Positions 1-9,811 are shown, numbered from the stretch's first letter. The stretch is 32,950 nucleotides of DNA from Burkholderiales bacterium UBA954 (GCA_002293155.1 DBCQ01000027.1:127047-159996), one strand, 5' to 3'. Numbers and translations: made by a program. Notes: generated by a model not told the origin, from the letters alone.

Positions 1-531
1 CTGCAGACCCTCGGGTTTGAATTGTTGACCGACCTCGATGCACCCCCCGACCGGGTCGTGCGATTAGCAAAATCGATGGCCTGCGCCACGGGCCTTCAGG
101 GAATGGCGGGGGGCCAGGCCATCGATATTGAGGCCGTTGGTCAAACCATGACCCAGGCTGAACTGGAATCGATGCATGCCCTAAAAACAGGAGCCTTGAT
201 TGTGTCGGCCGTCGAAATGGGGGCCATTTGTGGAGACCCGCCTGCAACCGAGATGACGGCAATGAGAGAGTTTGCGCGACGTATTGGGCTTGCATTTCAG
301 GTGGCCGATGACATTTTGGATGTCTCTGCTGATGCCGCCACCCTTGGCAAAACACCGGGTAAGGATGCAGCGGCAAACAAGCCAACTTTTGTGGCTTTGC
401 TTGGCTTAACTGGCGCGCAGGACTACGCTAGAGGTCTGCACCAGGAAGCGCTTGATGCTCTGGCGCCACTGGGAAGGCGTGCCAGTCGATTGGGAGCGCT
501 TGCGCAGATGCTTGTGCAGCGGTCGTACTAA
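1..531 (+). CDS. ispA: Farnesyl/geranyl diphosphate synthase, 3' part
   Basis: This is a trans-type polyprenyl diphosphate synthase that condenses isopentenyl diphosphate with allylic diphosphates in the cytoplasm. The frame is open from base 1 and begins LQTLGFELL, which matches the interior of the family, so the start and the first Asp-rich motif lie before the window. Visible here are the GGQAIDI motif, the HALKTGAL segment and the second Asp-rich motif in [18 protein letters not shown], which binds magnesium diphosphate. About 176 residues remain of a usual 290-300. The gene ends 41 bp before dxs, so precursor synthesis and its use are probably co-transcribed. Whether the product is strictly farnesyl or geranyl diphosphate cannot be told from this half. 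Confidence 0.93.
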   Translation: MQTLGFELLTDLDAPPDRVVRLAKSMACATGLQGMAGGQAIDIEAVGQTMTQAELESMHALKTGALIVSAVEMGAICGDPPATEMTAMREFARRIGLAFQVADDILDVSADAATLGKTPGKDAAANKPTFVALLGLTGAQDYARGLHQEALDALAPLGRRASRLGALAQMLVQRSY

Positions 532-572
532 GGCATCAACACGATAAATGTGTAGGGAAGGGTTGGGCGGAT

Positions 573-2495
573 ATGACAGATAAGCAATCTCTTTTGGAGT
601 CGGTAAGTACGCCGGCCGATGTGCGTGCGCTCGATAAACGGGCACTCCATCAACTCGCAGAGGAGTTACGAGATTTTCTTTTGAACTCGGTTTCTGCCAC
701 CGGAGGGCATCTCTCGTCGAACCTCGGCACGGTAGAGTTAACCATTGCCCTGCATCACGTCTATCAATTACCTTATGACAGACTCATATGGGATGTTGGT
801 CATCAAAGCTATCCTCATAAAATACTGACAGGCCGGCGTGACCAGATGTCCTCATTGCGGCAGCTCAATGGGATATCGGGCTTTCCAAGACGCAGCGAGA
901 GCGAGTATGACGCCTTCGGCACCGCCCACTCCTCAACCTCAATCTCTGCGGCCCTTGGCATGGCGGTCGCTTCAAAAACAAAGGGCGAGCATATTGGCCC
1001 AAATCGACGGCGTCATATTGCAGTCATTGGTGATGGTGCGATGAGTGGTGGTATGGCGTTTGAGGCGTTGAATAACGGCGGGCTTGATACCGAGCTTGAT
1101 CTCCTCGTTATTCTGAACGATAACGACATGTCGATCTCTCGACCTGTCGGCGCCCTGAGTAACTACCTCACCCGCCTATTGTCGGGTCGGTTTTACCGGT
1201 CGGCCCGGGAATTTAGCAAGCAGGTCTTGGGCGCGATTCCCCCGGTGCTGGAGTTCGCGAAACGGTTCGAAGGCCATGCCAAGGGCATGCTGATGCCGAG
1301 CACGCTTTTTGAAGAGCTTGGGTTTAACTATGTAGGGCCGATTGATGGCCACGATCTGGATGCCCTTGTGCCGACGCTCCAGAATCTCCGTAATCTCAAA
1401 GGTCCGCACTTTCTTCATGTCATCACACGTAAAGGGCAGGGTTACCGACAGGCGGAGGCGGATCCAATTCTCTACCACGGGCCTGGAAAGTTTGATCCGG
1501 AGATCGGAATTACCTCGAAGGCCGCCTCTAAACCAACCTACTCGCAGGTCTTTGGTAAGTGGCTCTGCGATATCGCAGCCAAAGACCCACGTGTGATTGC
1601 CGTAACCCCTGCCATGTGCGAAGGCTCGGGCATGCAGGCGTTTGCGCAGGAGTTTCCGAATCGCTATTTTGATGTGGGAATCGCCGAGCAGCATGCAGTC
1701 ACCTTCGCCGCCGGAATTGCCTGCGAGGGTCAGCGGCCGGTTATGGCGATTTATTCCACATTTCTGCAGCGCGGATACGATCAGTTGATTCATGATGTCG
1801 CCCTTCAGAATCTGCCGGTCTTGTTTGCGATTGATCGGGCGGGGCTGGTGGGGGCGGATGGTGCAACCCATGCGGGTGTATTTGATATCGCCTTCATGCG
1901 CTGCGTTCCCAACATGGTGGTCATGGCGCCAAAAGATGAGCGCGAGTGTCGACAGATGCTCAGTACGGGCTTATCGATCAATGGGCCAAGTGCGGTCCGC
2001 TATCCCCGCGGCGCCGGTACGGGAATTGATGCGACCGATACACTTGAACCGCTCCCTGTTGGTCAGGCCGAACTTATCCGGGAATCTCGTAAGACCAATG
2101 TCAGAGACCGCATTGCCATACTTGCGTTTGGTGCCATGGTGACACCCGCCATTGCAGCGGGCGAGGCGCTTGATGCAACTGTTGTGAATATGCGGTTTGT
2201 CAAACCGATTGATCTCGCGATGATTGAGAAAATCGCAAACTCCCATGGCCTGATCGTGACTGTGGAAGAGCATGTGATCATGGGGGGCGCAGGCTCTGCG
2301 TGTGCCGAGGCCCTTGTGGCCCTCGGGGATGCGATTCCAATGGTGCCAATCGTTCACCTTGGGCTGCCCGATCGTTTTATTGATCACGGCGATCATCAAA
2401 CTCTTCTATCCCTTGAGGGATTAGATGCAAAGGGCATTGAGGCCTCCATTCGAGGCAAAATAGTGAGTCCTATTGCGTTGAAAGCGGCCTCATGA
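573..2495 (+). CDS. dxs: 1-deoxy-D-xylulose-5-phosphate synthase
   Basis: Thiamine-diphosphate enzyme that joins pyruvate and glyceraldehyde 3-phosphate, the first step of the MEP isoprenoid pathway. The 640-residue length is normal. His46 in GGHLSSN and the GHQSYPHK segment (76-83) fit the active site; the ThDP motif runs from GDG (153-155) to Asn167-168; the catalytic Glu is at 372 in [22 protein letters not shown] and [15 protein letters not shown] follow in the pyrimidine domain. The ATG start fits the conserved N-terminus. The stop overlaps the folE2 start by 4 bp (ATGA), implying translational coupling. ispA just upstream places it in an isoprenoid operon. Confidence 0.98.
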   Translation: MTDKQSLLESVSTPADVRALDKRALHQLAEELRDFLLNSVSATGGHLSSNLGTVELTIALHHVYQLPYDRLIWDVGHQSYPHKILTGRRDQMSSLRQLNGISGFPRRSESEYDAFGTAHSSTSISAALGMAVASKTKGEHIGPNRRRHIAVIGDGAMSGGMAFEALNNGGLDTELDLLVILNDNDMSISRPVGALSNYLTRLLSGRFYRSAREFSKQVLGAIPPVLEFAKRFEGHAKGMLMPSTLFEELGFNYVGPIDGHDLDALVPTLQNLRNLKGPHFLHVITRKGQGYRQAEADPILYHGPGKFDPEIGITSKAASKPTYSQVFGKWLCDIAAKDPRVIAVTPAMCEGSGMQAFAQEFPNRYFDVGIAEQHAVTFAAGIACEGQRPVMAIYSTFLQRGYDQLIHDVALQNLPVLFAIDRAGLVGADGATHAGVFDIAFMRCVPNMVVMAPKDERECRQMLSTGLSINGPSAVRYPRGAGTGIDATDTLEPLPVGQAELIRESRKTNVRDRIAILAFGAMVTPAIAAGEALDATVVNMRFVKPIDLAMIEKIANSHGLIVTVEEHVIMGGAGSACAEALVALGDAIPMVPIVHLGLPDRFIDHGDHQTLLSLEGLDAKGIEASIRGKIVSPIALKAAS

Positions 2496-3319
2496 ATTTC
2501 CCCGACCTCCACCCACTCGGTGCCTCAGGCACCATGCCCGATATTCAGGGCTCAGTTGATCATCGAAATCTGCCCATTGAGCAGGTCGGCGTTCGGGGTG
2601 TGAAGTATCCCGTCATGATTGCGCAGGATAATGGGTCGACTGCGGCATCTGTTGGTGAGTTCAGCCTGAGTGTCGGGCTGCCCGCTGACCAGAAGGGAAC
2701 CCATATGTCGAGATTTGTCGAACTCTTAGAGTCAATGAATCAGCGTGGGTTATCACTCTCGGCCAGTGCCCTGCGTGGCTTGCTTGCCGAGATGTTGCAG
2801 CGGCTAGATGCCACAACCGGGGAGATTGATGTGGCACTCCCCTTTTTCATGATGAAGGCGGCACCCGTAAGCGGCGTCCAGAGCCTGATGGATTATCGTT
2901 GCCGCTGGATTGCCCGCCAGACACGAGGCGCCACTGAGATTCAGTGTGAAGTCAAGGTCCCTGTGAAAAGTCTCTGTCCCTGCTCGAAGGAGATCTCAGA
3001 GTACGGCGCACATAACCAACGATCCGAGGTCACGGTGACGGTGGGGCTAGACGGATCCGCGCAGTTATCGGTTGAGGGCTTGGTGAAGGCGATCGAATCT
3101 CAGGCGTCGTGTGAGCTCTGGGGGCTCCTGAAGCGGCCCGATGAGAAGTACGTGACCGAGCGCGCCTATGACAACCCGAAGTTTGTTGAAGATCTCGTTC
3201 GGGATGTCGCTGTTACCGTCAGAGCAATTCCGGGTGTGGTCTCGTTTTCGGTAGAAGCTGAAAATTTTGAGTCCATTCATAACCACAGCGCCTGGGCACG
3301 GATCCGTTCGTCTCTCTAA
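2492..3319 (+). CDS. folE2: GTP cyclohydrolase FolE2 (type IB)
   Basis: GTP cyclohydrolase I of the IB class, which turns GTP into 7,8-dihydroneopterin triphosphate for folate or queuosine-type pathways. The 275-residue protein has the family start MPDIQG and the metal-site segment [18 protein letters not shown]. Cys162 and His174 keep the 12-residue spacing of the metal ligands known in this family, and a Glu near 218 may complete the site. It overlaps dxs by 4 bp. Type IB enzymes can use metals other than zinc, so they often serve under zinc limitation; no zinc-responsive site is seen here, and the position behind dxs suggests constitutive expression. I see no folE (type IA) in the window. 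Confidence 0.96.
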   Translation: MNFPDLHPLGASGTMPDIQGSVDHRNLPIEQVGVRGVKYPVMIAQDNGSTAASVGEFSLSVGLPADQKGTHMSRFVELLESMNQRGLSLSASALRGLLAEMLQRLDATTGEIDVALPFFMMKAAPVSGVQSLMDYRCRWIARQTRGATEIQCEVKVPVKSLCPCSKEISEYGAHNQRSEVTVTVGLDGSAQLSVEGLVKAIESQASCELWGLLKRPDEKYVTERAYDNPKFVEDLVRDVAVTVRAIPGVVSFSVEAENFESIHNHSAWARIRSSL

Positions 3320-3351
3320 GGGCGCGTCGGCATCGCCTGGGCCACGCTGTA

Positions 3352-3383
3352 GTCAATTAGGTCATATATATGACCTAATTGAC
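3352..3383. promoter_or_regulatory. Perfect 32-bp palindrome, candidate operator
   Basis: The left half gtcaattaggtcatat is followed directly by its exact reverse complement, 16 bp each with no spacer. The right end overlaps five of six bases of the -35 box of the promoter at 3379-3407. It lies 56 bp before the ATG of the SuyA-like gene. There is no T-run after it, and the position before a gene fits an operator better than a terminator. The most likely ligand is the GntR/UTRA regulator encoded at 4989-5744, because such proteins bind palindromes as dimers; this is inference. Confidence 0.75.
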
Positions 3384-3407
3384 AGGGGGGGATTCGCCGG
3401 CTACGAT
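3379..3407 (+). promoter_or_regulatory. Sigma70-type promoter of the SuyAB-like pair
   Basis: A consensus -35 hexamer TTGACA (3379-3384) is followed after 17 bp by TACGAT (3402-3407), four of six matches to the -10 consensus. Transcription would start near 3413-3415, giving a 5' leader of about 25 bases with the ribosome-binding sequence aaggaga just before ATG 3439. The palindrome at 3352-3383 overlaps the -35 box, so a bound protein should block RNA polymerase or act as a close activator. Confidence 0.6.
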
Positions 3408-3438
3408 CGTCGGCTCAACAGCCTCAGAAGGAGAGCAC

Positions 3439-3720
3439 ATGATTCACGTCGTATTACATGATGCGAAAGATACGGTCGCTGTGGCCGTGGTCGAGGGGAT
3501 CAAGGCGGGGACCGAACTCAACGCCTGGATCATGGACGAAGATAAAACACTGTCGGTCAAGGCAATCCAAGACATTCCGATTGGGCACAAAGTGGCCTTA
3601 AAGAATATGGCCGTGGGCGATACCGTTTGGAAGTATGGCGTTGACATTGGCAAGGTCGTTGCTGCGATCAAGGCGGGTGAGCATGCACACGTCCACAACA
3701 TTAAAACCAAGCGTTGGTAA
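3439..3720 (+). CDS. suyA: UxaA-family small subunit, SuyA-like SAF-domain protein
   Basis: The 93-residue protein is a single SAF domain (IHVVLHDAKDTVAVAV near the start, IPIGHKVALK in the middle, then YGVDIGKVVAAI), as found at the N-terminus of altronate/galactarate dehydratases and as the separate small subunit of (R)-sulfolactate sulfo-lyase. I chose ATG 3439 because the Shine-Dalgarno aaggaga stands 6-10 bases upstream; an in-frame TTG at 3379 falls inside the -35 box and is unlikely. It lies 34 bp before the large subunit and should form a complex with it. SuyAB releases sulfite from (R)-sulfolactate to give pyruvate. Other UxaA-family lyases or dehydratases acting on hydroxy acids are possible, so the symbol is tentative. 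Confidence 0.7.
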   Translation: MIHVVLHDAKDTVAVAVVEGIKAGTELNAWIMDEDKTLSVKAIQDIPIGHKVALKNMAVGDTVWKYGVDIGKVVAAIKAGEHAHVHNIKTKRW

Positions 3721-3754
3721 CCGACGCCGAGACCCTCTACACGAAGGATAGAAA

Positions 3755-4930
3755 ATGCCCGTCATTGATAAAAATACAACCTTTTGGGGATACCGGCGCG
3801 ATAACGGTCGTGTTGGAGTCCGCAACCATGTCATCATTCTGCCGCTCGACGATCTCTCGAATGCGGCCTCAGAGGCGGTCGCCCAGGCGATCAAGGGAAC
3901 CCTCGCAATCCCACATCCCTATGGCCGCCTGCAGTTTGGTCCCGATCTTGATCTGCACTTCCAGACCTTGATTGGTACTGGCGCCAATCCAAACGTCGCC
4001 GCAGTTGTCGTAATTGGTATTGAAGATGGTTGGACAAAGCGTGTCGTCGATGGAATTGCGGCAACCGGCAAGCCGGTCGTTGGCTTTGGAATTGAAGGCC
4101 ACGGAGATCACGAGACGATCATGCGAGCGTCCCAAGCGGCCAAGAAATTCGTCCAGTATGCAACGTCGCTGCACCGGGTCGAGTGCCCCATTCAAGATCT
4201 CTGGGTGTCGACGAAGTGTGGGGAGTCCGATACCACCTCAGGCTGCGGGTCTAACCCCACGGTCGGAAACGCCTTCGATAAGCTCTATCCCTTAGGCACG
4301 ACGCTGGTGTTCGGGGAGACCTCAGAACTCACGGGCGGGGAGAACATTGTTGCGGCACGTTGTGCTAACGATAAAGTCCGCGAGCGATTCATGTTCATGT
4401 TCAATCGTTATCAAGACATGATTAACCGTTGGCGAACGACCGACCTCTCTGAGTCGCAACCGACCAAGGGAAATATCGCGGGTGGTCTCACAACCATCGA
4501 AGAGAAGGCCCTAGGTAACATTCAGAAGATCGGTAAGAAGTGCATGGTCGATGGGGTCCTCGATAAGGCCGAGATACCGACCCACTCTGGCCTCTGGTTC
4601 ATGGACTCGTCATCGGCTGCGGCTGAGATGGTGACGCTCTGTGCGGCATCGGGCTATGTAGTGCATTTCTTTCCAACAGGCCAGGGCAACGTGATCGGCA
4701 ATCCAATCCTGCCGGTCATCAAGCTCTGTGCAAACCCTCGGACAGTGAGGCTGATGTCCGAGCACATTGATGTCGATTGCTCAGGCCTGCTTCAGCGTGA
4801 GATGACCCTCGACCAAACGGGAGACAAGCTCCTTGAGTCGATGTTAGCGACGGCCAACGGCCGATGGACCGCCGCTGAGACACTGGGCCACCGGGAGTTT
4901 GTGCTGACACGGATCCACGAATCAGCCTAG
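3755..4930 (+). CDS. suyB: UxaA-family large subunit, SuyB-like lyase
   Basis: Catalytic subunit of 391 residues from the UxaA/GarD-type lyase family. It starts with [29 protein letters not shown], then has [26 protein letters not shown] (57-82), the Cys-containing [21 protein letters not shown] (152-172, Cys155 and Cys164), [23 protein letters not shown] and a C-terminal [19 protein letters not shown] block. From memory these segments and the length (about 42 kDa) fit SuyB, the sulfolactate sulfo-lyase beta chain, better than the longer one-piece altronate dehydratases. Start ATG 3755 has gaagga upstream. I see no sulfite exporter, sulfolactate transporter or sulfite dehydrogenase next to it, so the substrate remains inferred. 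Confidence 0.72.
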   Translation: MPVIDKNTTFWGYRRDNGRVGVRNHVIILPLDDLSNAASEAVAQAIKGTLAIPHPYGRLQFGPDLDLHFQTLIGTGANPNVAAVVVIGIEDGWTKRVVDGIAATGKPVVGFGIEGHGDHETIMRASQAAKKFVQYATSLHRVECPIQDLWVSTKCGESDTTSGCGSNPTVGNAFDKLYPLGTTLVFGETSELTGGENIVAARCANDKVRERFMFMFNRYQDMINRWRTTDLSESQPTKGNIAGGLTTIEEKALGNIQKIGKKCMVDGVLDKAEIPTHSGLWFMDSSSAAAEMVTLCAASGYVVHFFPTGQGNVIGNPILPVIKLCANPRTVRLMSEHIDVDCSGLLQREMTLDQTGDKLLESMLATANGRWTAAETLGHREFVLTRIHESA

Positions 4931-4966
4931 AAAACCCCGTCGCGAGAAACAGCGGATTGAGCAACA

Positions 4967-4996
4967 ACAAATAGGGCCCTAAGGGGCCCTATTTGT
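4967..4996. terminator. Bidirectional hairpin between suyB-like gene and gntR
   Basis: The 13-bp stem acaaatagggccc / gggccctatttgt closes a 4-base loop (taag). On either strand the GC core is flanked by A/T at the base of the stem, as in a two-way intrinsic terminator. It sits between convergent genes and includes the stop codon of the GntR gene (4989-4991). Confidence 0.75.
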
Positions 4997-5744
4997 CGAG
5001 TGCTTCTCGGTGAACATACTCATAATGATTAGTGTTGACGTGTGAGATGCGCCATTCGATTGGCTTTTGGTTGAAGGTCAGGGCAACGCGTCGTACCTCT
5101 AAGATCGGGTCTCCGGCCTGAAGACGAAGCGCCTTAGCCGAGGCGATTGGCGCCCGGCCCGCTCGGACACGTTCATCGATACGAATGACATTGATCGCGA
5201 AGACGTCAAGGTATAGGTTGTAGAGTGTACTCGGGCGATTCTTTACGACGGATTCGGACAGACCTTTGAATAAACTGGCCGGCAGAACGATCGTATCGAC
5301 GACCACTGGCTGTGATTCCATACTCAGAAGGTTTTTGATACGAAATACATCTGAACCGAGCGGAATCGCTAGTTTTTCAGAGATCACCCGATCAGACTTG
5401 ACACTTGAGAAACTGAGCAAATCAACCGTTGGGTAGGTCCGAGCCCCCTCGTGGGGCGCCACATTAAAAAATTGGAAGAACTGTCGCGGCCGATTATGGT
5501 TTGCGACAAAGGTGCCGAGACCCTGCTGACGAACAAGAATATGTTCGGCAACCAATACGTCAATCGCCTTGCGAAGAGTTCCAATGGAGACACCAAACCG
5601 CTCGCATAGTTTCTTTTCTGAGGGGATGGCCTGGTTCGGCTGCCACTCGCCGCTGGCGAGTGCCTCGAAGAGCTGGTGCTGAACAATCCGGTAGAGCGGG
5701 CTGTTATGCGGCAGGGAACCCCTAGATGTCATTAGCCGAGGCAC
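4989..5744 (-). CDS. GntR-family regulator, HutC-type with UTRA domain
   Basis: A 251-residue DNA-binding regulator. Residues about 15-80 form the GntR winged helix (SPLYRIVQHQLFEALASGEW, IPSEKKLCERFGVSIGTLRKAIDVL, QQGLGTFVA), and about 95-245 an UTRA effector domain that usually senses a small metabolite. The longest frame begins with GTG at 5744; an ATG at 5732 would remove four residues and neither has a strong ribosome site. It starts 8 bp after yajQ and shows no promoter of its own, so it is probably read from the argDFG-yajQ transcript. It converges on the SuyAB-like pair, whose promoter carries a 32-bp palindrome, making it the natural candidate regulator. Effector unknown. Confidence 0.9.
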   Translation of the reverse strand: MPRLMTSRGSLPHNSPLYRIVQHQLFEALASGEWQPNQAIPSEKKLCERFGVSIGTLRKAIDVLVAEHILVRQQGLGTFVANHNRPRQFFQFFNVAPHEGARTYPTVDLLSFSSVKSDRVISEKLAIPLGSDVFRIKNLLSMESQPVVVDTIVLPASLFKGLSESVVKNRPSTLYNLYLDVFAINVIRIDERVRAGRAPIASAKALRLQAGDPILEVRRVALTFNQKPIEWRISHVNTNHYEYVHREALDK

Positions 5745-5752
5745 AGCACGAG

Positions 5753-6238
5753 CTAGTCCCTGAAGTTCCCGAAATTCAACGGTAGTTCAGTCACCTGTTT
5801 TTTGAGTAATGCAATGGCTTCTTGCAGGTCGTCGCGTTTGTTACCGGTAATGCGCACGGCATCCCCTTGAATCGAGGCCTGGACCTTCATCTTGCTATCT
5901 TTAATGATTCGTACAATCTTTTTTGCGTCATCTCCGGCGATGCCATGACGCACTTTGATCAGCTGCTTGACCTTGTCACCACCAATTTTCTCAACGCTTC
6001 CGACATCCAGAAAACGAACGTCGACACCCCGTTTGGCGCACTTGGCGATCAGTACATCTCGAACCTGACCGACCTGGAAATCGCTATCGGCGTAGATGGT
6101 GATTTCGCGTTCTTTCTGCTCAATCTTGGCGCTGGAACCTTTGAAGTCAAAGCGGGTCCCAATTTCCTTTGCGGTCTGATCAACTGCATTTTTTAGTTCG
6201 GCGGGATCGGCTTCTAATGTGGCGTCGAATGAGGGCAT
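5753..6238 (-). CDS. yajQ: YajQ family nucleotide-binding protein
   Basis: A 161-residue protein of the YajQ/DUF520 family, made of two ferredoxin-like halves. It binds nucleic acid or nucleotides, and a homologue in Xanthomonas binds cyclic di-GMP. The family signature runs from [21 protein letters not shown] through [16 protein letters not shown] [19 protein letters not shown] to the C-terminal [10 protein letters not shown]. The frame is open further upstream, into argG, but the start at 6238 fits the family N-terminus and has ctggag eight bases before it. It begins 16 bp after argG and precedes gntR, so it lies within the arg transcription unit. Its cellular role here is unknown. Confidence 0.95.
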   Translation of the reverse strand: MPSFDATLEADPAELKNAVDQTAKEIGTRFDFKGSSAKIEQKEREITIYADSDFQVGQVRDVLIAKCAKRGVDVRFLDVGSVEKIGGDKVKQLIKVRHGIAGDDAKKIVRIIKDSKMKVQASIQGDAVRITGNKRDDLQEAIALLKKQVTELPLNFGNFRD

Positions 6239-6254
6239 GATGATCTCCAGGGTC

Positions 6255-7496
6255 TTAGCGCCGCTTTGTAGCGGCAATTCGCATACGAAGGGCATTTAGC
6301 TTTATGAAGCCGCCTGCATCTGCTTGGTTATAAGCGCCGCCATCATCGTCAAAGGTTGAGATTCGCGCGTCAAACAGTGAATTCTTTGAGCTGCGGCCAA
6401 TTACGGTGACTGTGCCCTTATAGAGTTTGAGTCGAACCGTGCCGTTGACAACGCTTTGGGTGTGATCAATTAGCGTCTGCATGGCGATCCGTTCAGGTGA
6501 CCACCAATAACCGTTGTAGATTGCACTGGCGTAACGGGGCATGAGGTCGTCTTTGAGATGGGCGACTTCTCGATCGAGGGTGAGGGACTCAATGGCGCGA
6601 TGAGCCCTGAGCAGAATCGTGCCCCCGGGTGTTTCGTAGCATCCTCTGGACTTCATCCCGACATAACGGTTTTCAACTAAATCGAGCCGGCCAATTCCGT
6701 GTTTTCCGCCAAGCGCATTGAGCTTAATGAGTAACTCGTGGGCCTTCATTGTCTTACCATTAATTGCACAGAGATCCCCCTTGGAGAACTCCAGCTCAAC
6801 GACTTCAGGCTTGTTTGGAGTCTTCTCGAGCGGGGCGGTGAGTCGCCACATACCGTCGGCCGGCGGCTCTCGATTGGGATCCTCGAGCACCCCCCCTTCA
6901 TAGGAAATATGCAGCAGGTTCGCGTCCATCGAAAAGGGTGCTTCCCCTTTACGTTTTTTGTAGTCGACCGGGATACCGTGTTGATCTGCGTAGGCCAGAA
7001 GCTTGTCTCGAGACAGTAAATTCCATTCCCGCCAGGGCGCAATCACTTTGATGTTGGGCATTAATGCATAGGCGCCGAGTTCGAATCGGACCTGATCATT
7101 ACCTTTGCCCGTGGCGCCATGGGAGATCGCATCGGCCTTTTCTTTCTTGGCAATCTCAATCATCCGTTTGGCAATTAGAGGCCGTGCGATTGAGGTGCCC
7201 AATAGGTATTCACCTTCATATACGGTGTTGGCGCGAAACATGGGGAACACAAAGTCGCGAACAAACTCCTCGCGCAGATCGTCAATGTAGATTTTCTTGA
7301 TACCGAATTTCTCGGCTTTCTTCTTGGCGGGCGCGAGCTCCTCCCCCTGGCCGATATCTGCGGTAAACGTAATGACTTCGCAGTCATACTCGTCTTGCAG
7401 CCATTTCAAGATCACAGACGTGTCAAGCCCGCCCGAATAGGCCAGGACTACTTTTTTAATGGTGGTCTTTTTCTTGAATGTGCTTGTAGTTTTCAT
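6255..7496 (-). CDS. argG: Argininosuccinate synthase
   Basis: Cytoplasmic ATP-dependent enzyme joining citrulline and aspartate to argininosuccinate, the penultimate step of arginine synthesis. The 413 residues include the PP-loop [18 protein letters not shown] (about 16-33), TADIGQGEE, and the substrate segment [15 protein letters not shown], followed by [38 protein letters not shown] and a C-terminal helix. The N-terminus begins with a Lys/Thr-rich extension before the PP-loop. It starts 4 bp after argF ends and belongs to the argD-argF-argG operon. argH (lyase) is not in the window. Confidence 0.98.
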   Translation of the reverse strand: MKTTSTFKKKTTIKKVVLAYSGGLDTSVILKWLQDEYDCEVITFTADIGQGEELAPAKKKAEKFGIKKIYIDDLREEFVRDFVFPMFRANTVYEGEYLLGTSIARPLIAKRMIEIAKKEKADAISHGATGKGNDQVRFELGAYALMPNIKVIAPWREWNLLSRDKLLAYADQHGIPVDYKKRKGEAPFSMDANLLHISYEGGVLEDPNREPPADGMWRLTAPLEKTPNKPEVVELEFSKGDLCAINGKTMKAHELLIKLNALGGKHGIGRLDLVENRYVGMKSRGCYETPGGTILLRAHRAIESLTLDREVAHLKDDLMPRYASAIYNGYWWSPERIAMQTLIDHTQSVVNGTVRLKLYKGTVTVIGRSSKNSLFDARISTFDDDGGAYNQADAGGFIKLNALRMRIAATKRR

Positions 7497-7500
7497 ACAT

Positions 7501-8424
7501 TTAGTCTTTTAAGGGTCCTAGTAATAGAAATTCCATTAAGGCTTTCTGTGCGTGAAGCCGGTTCTCGGCCTCGTCCCAGACAACGCTCTGCGGGCCATCA
7601 ATCACTCCAGCACTGACTTCTTCTCCGCGGTGGGCGGGGAGACAATGCATAAAGAGCGCCTGTGGATTTGCGATTTTCATCATCTCTTCATCGACCATCC
7701 AGTCAGCAAAATCTCTAATGCGCGCCTCGTTCTCAGCCTCAAAGCCCATCGATGTCCAGACATCGGTGGTGACGAGATCGGCCCCTTGGGCCGCCTGCAT
7801 GGGATCATCGAACTGCTCAAAGTGCCCATCGGAGATCAGTCCAGCGCGCTCGACCTCAACCTCATAGCCCGGTGGCGTGGAGACACGGACTTGAAAATCG
7901 AGAATCTCAGCGGCTTGCAGCCAGGTGTTACAGACGTTGTTGGAGTCGCCAATCCAGGCCACCGACTTGCCTTTGATGGAGCCTCTGTGTTCGATAAAGG
8001 TAAAAATGTCCGCAAGAATCTGGCAGGGGTGATACTCGTTAGTAAGCCCATTGATGACGGGCACTCGGGACAAGGACGAAAACCGTTCGACAATGGTCTG
8101 CTCGAAGGTGCGAATCATGACAAGATCACACATGCGAGAGATGACCTGGGCTGCGTCTTCCACCGGCTCACCTCGACCGAGTTGGGTGTCGCGGGTATTC
8201 AGATAAATCGCAGCGCCACCCAGTTGGTGCATTCCCGCCTCAAAGGATAACCGTGTTCGGGTTGACGCCTTTTCGAAGATCATGACCAGTGTGCGATCCA
8301 TCAAGGGCATATGACGCACGTAGCGCTTGAAACGATCCTTGATGATCTTTGTGCGGGCAAAGAGATAATCAAGATCCTCTTTGCTGAAATCTTTAAACTG
8401 TAGAAAGTGCCGCAATCTGCTCAT
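7501..8424 (-). CDS. argF: Ornithine carbamoyltransferase
   Basis: Transfers the carbamoyl group from carbamoyl phosphate to ornithine, giving citrulline for argG. The 307-residue protein has the carbamoyl phosphate motif [20 protein letters not shown] (STRTR), then [31 protein letters not shown], the ornithine-site [12 protein letters not shown] and the closing [12 protein letters not shown] with the active-site Cys. The start ATG overlaps the argD stop by 4 bp (ATGA), and argG follows after 4 bp, so the three genes should be translationally coupled. Length and motifs are normal for the anabolic enzyme. Confidence 0.98.
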   Translation of the reverse strand: MSRLRHFLQFKDFSKEDLDYLFARTKIIKDRFKRYVRHMPLMDRTLVMIFEKASTRTRLSFEAGMHQLGGAAIYLNTRDTQLGRGEPVEDAAQVISRMCDLVMIRTFEQTIVERFSSLSRVPVINGLTNEYHPCQILADIFTFIEHRGSIKGKSVAWIGDSNNVCNTWLQAAEILDFQVRVSTPPGYEVEVERAGLISDGHFEQFDDPMQAAQGADLVTTDVWTSMGFEAENEARIRDFADWMVDEEMMKIANPQALFMHCLPAHRGEEVSAGVIDGPQSVVWDEAENRLHAQKALMEFLLLGPLKD

Positions 8425-9611
8425 GGTGCGTCCTCGAGAAACTTTCGGACTAAGGGGGCGAGACGTGCGACGATCTCATCGGCCTCCGAGGCCGTGAGTG
8501 TTAGCGCCGGAAGGAGTCGGATTACGGTATCCGCCGTGACATTGATTAAGAGCCCGGCGTCACGGGCCTGGGCGACGAGTGCTGCGCAAGGCTTTGCTAA
8601 CTCGATGCCGATCATCAGGCCGTGGCCCCGGATTTCCTGGATCCCCGCGGTGTGTCGAAGGGCCTCGGTGAGTGCGGCCTTCATCTGGGCTCCACGGTCT
8701 GCAGCATTCTGAAGCAGGCCCTCGGATTCGATAGCGCGAATGGTTTCAAGTCCAGCCCGCATTGCTAGAGGATTACCGCCGAAAGTGGTGCCGTGGTTGC
8801 CTGGCTCGAAAATAGTCGCAGCGATGCCGTGGGCAACAACAGCGCCGATGGGAACCCCAGACCCTAAGCCCTTGGCAAGAGGCATGACATCAGGGATGAC
8901 ATCAGCCCACTGGTGTGCAAACCATTTCCCCGTGCGACCGATTCCGCACTGAACCTCATCGAGCATGAGGAGCCAGTTTTTCTCCGTGCAAAGACGACGA
9001 AGTGACTTGAGTGTAGCGATATCCGAGGGCCGAATGCCCCCCTCACCTTGGATGGTTTCAAGAAAGACTGCACTGATGTCGGGGTGACGCTCGGCGTAAC
9101 GCGCGATCGTGTTTAGATCATTCAAGGGCACACGAACAAACCCTTCGACAAGCGGCTCGAACCCCTTTTGGACCTTCTCATTACCCGTTGCCGATAGCGT
9201 GGCCAGCGAGCGGCCGTGGAAGGATTTTTCGAAGACAATAATTTTGGGTCGATCAAATCCAAGCTGATGGCCGTGCTTACGGGCTAGTTTGATCGCCGCC
9301 TCGTTAGCCTCGAGTCCTGAGTTACAGAAAAACACATTGGTCATCCCCGAGAGTCGAACCAATGTCTGTGCGAGTTCAGTCTGCAGTGGGATTTCGTAGA
9401 GGTTAGAGGTGTGGATGAGTTGACCCACCTGTTCGCGCAGGGCGGCGACGAGGCTTGGGTGGTTATGCCCGAGTGTATTGACAGCAATGCCTGAGAGCGC
9501 ATCAAGGTACTGACGGCCCTCGGTATCCCATAGCCAGACGCCTTGGCCGTGCGTAAACGCCACCGGTTGGCGGGAATAGGTCGGCATCAGGGCATGGGGG
9601 GAAACGGTCAT
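8421..9611 (-). CDS. argD: Acetylornithine aminotransferase
   Basis: PLP enzyme that makes N-acetylornithine from the semialdehyde, and often also serves lysine synthesis as the succinyl-DAP aminotransferase. From ATG 9611 it has 396 residues; a TTG two codons earlier (9617) is the only other nearby start and no strong ribosome site favours it. Motifs: SGIAVNTLGHNHP, FCNSGLEANEAAIKLAR (PLP phosphate contacts), LDEVQCGIGRTGKW with the PLP-pyridine Asp, the Schiff-base Lys in PLAKGLGSGVPIGAV, and GTTFGGNPLAMRAG. First gene of the argD-argF-argG unit. Confidence 0.96.
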   Translation of the reverse strand: MTVSPHALMPTYSRQPVAFTHGQGVWLWDTEGRQYLDALSGIAVNTLGHNHPSLVAALREQVGQLIHTSNLYEIPLQTELAQTLVRLSGMTNVFFCNSGLEANEAAIKLARKHGHQLGFDRPKIIVFEKSFHGRSLATLSATGNEKVQKGFEPLVEGFVRVPLNDLNTIARYAERHPDISAVFLETIQGEGGIRPSDIATLKSLRRLCTEKNWLLMLDEVQCGIGRTGKWFAHQWADVIPDVMPLAKGLGSGVPIGAVVAHGIAATIFEPGNHGTTFGGNPLAMRAGLETIRAIESEGLLQNAADRGAQMKAALTEALRHTAGIQEIRGHGLMIGIELAKPCAALVAQARDAGLLINVTADTVIRLLPALTLTASEADEIVARLAPLVRKFLEDAP

Positions 9612-9811
9612 GTCCAAGGCGGTAGTGGGTCAGGGTTGTGAGTCCGATAGAATACCCGTTTTGGATCGATCACTCTTACCGCCTAGCGCATTGCGCAACC
9701 TCTCGGGCGAGCCCCCCAAAGCAGTATTTCATTGAAGGTGTGACGAACTTCGGCAGGGTGTTTCGTCTCAGCGATTGGGCCCTGCGTTATTGCTGATCGA
9801 GAGTAATTCGA
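9612..9811. other. Intergenic region between adk and argD
   Basis: About 200 bp with no convincing gene. It must hold the promoter of the arg operon on the minus strand; tattct (minus strand, reverse of agaata near 9648-9653) could be a -10 but I see no matching -35. A 6-bp inverted repeat gcaggg/ccctgc at 9753-9758 and 9780-9785 lies after adk, without a T-run. No clear ArgR-box pair was recognised. Confidence 0.4.

Noticed and set aside
1176..1871. 231-codon open frame on the minus strand
   Set aside because: It lies fully antisense to dxs, which has all catalytic motifs; the translation looks like a shadow frame rich in Arg/His without any family signature.
3379..3438. Longer N-terminus of the SuyA-like protein from TTG 3379
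   Set aside because: The TTG is part of the -35 box, the extra 20 residues match nothing in the SAF family, and ATG 3439 has a good ribosome site.
7552..8250. 232-codon open frame on the plus strand
   Set aside because: Antisense to argF with complete conserved motifs; no ribosome site and no recognisable domain.
9753..9785. Terminator after adk
   Set aside because: The arms gcaggg/ccctgc are only 6 bp with a 21-base loop and no T-run, so chance is a good explanation.
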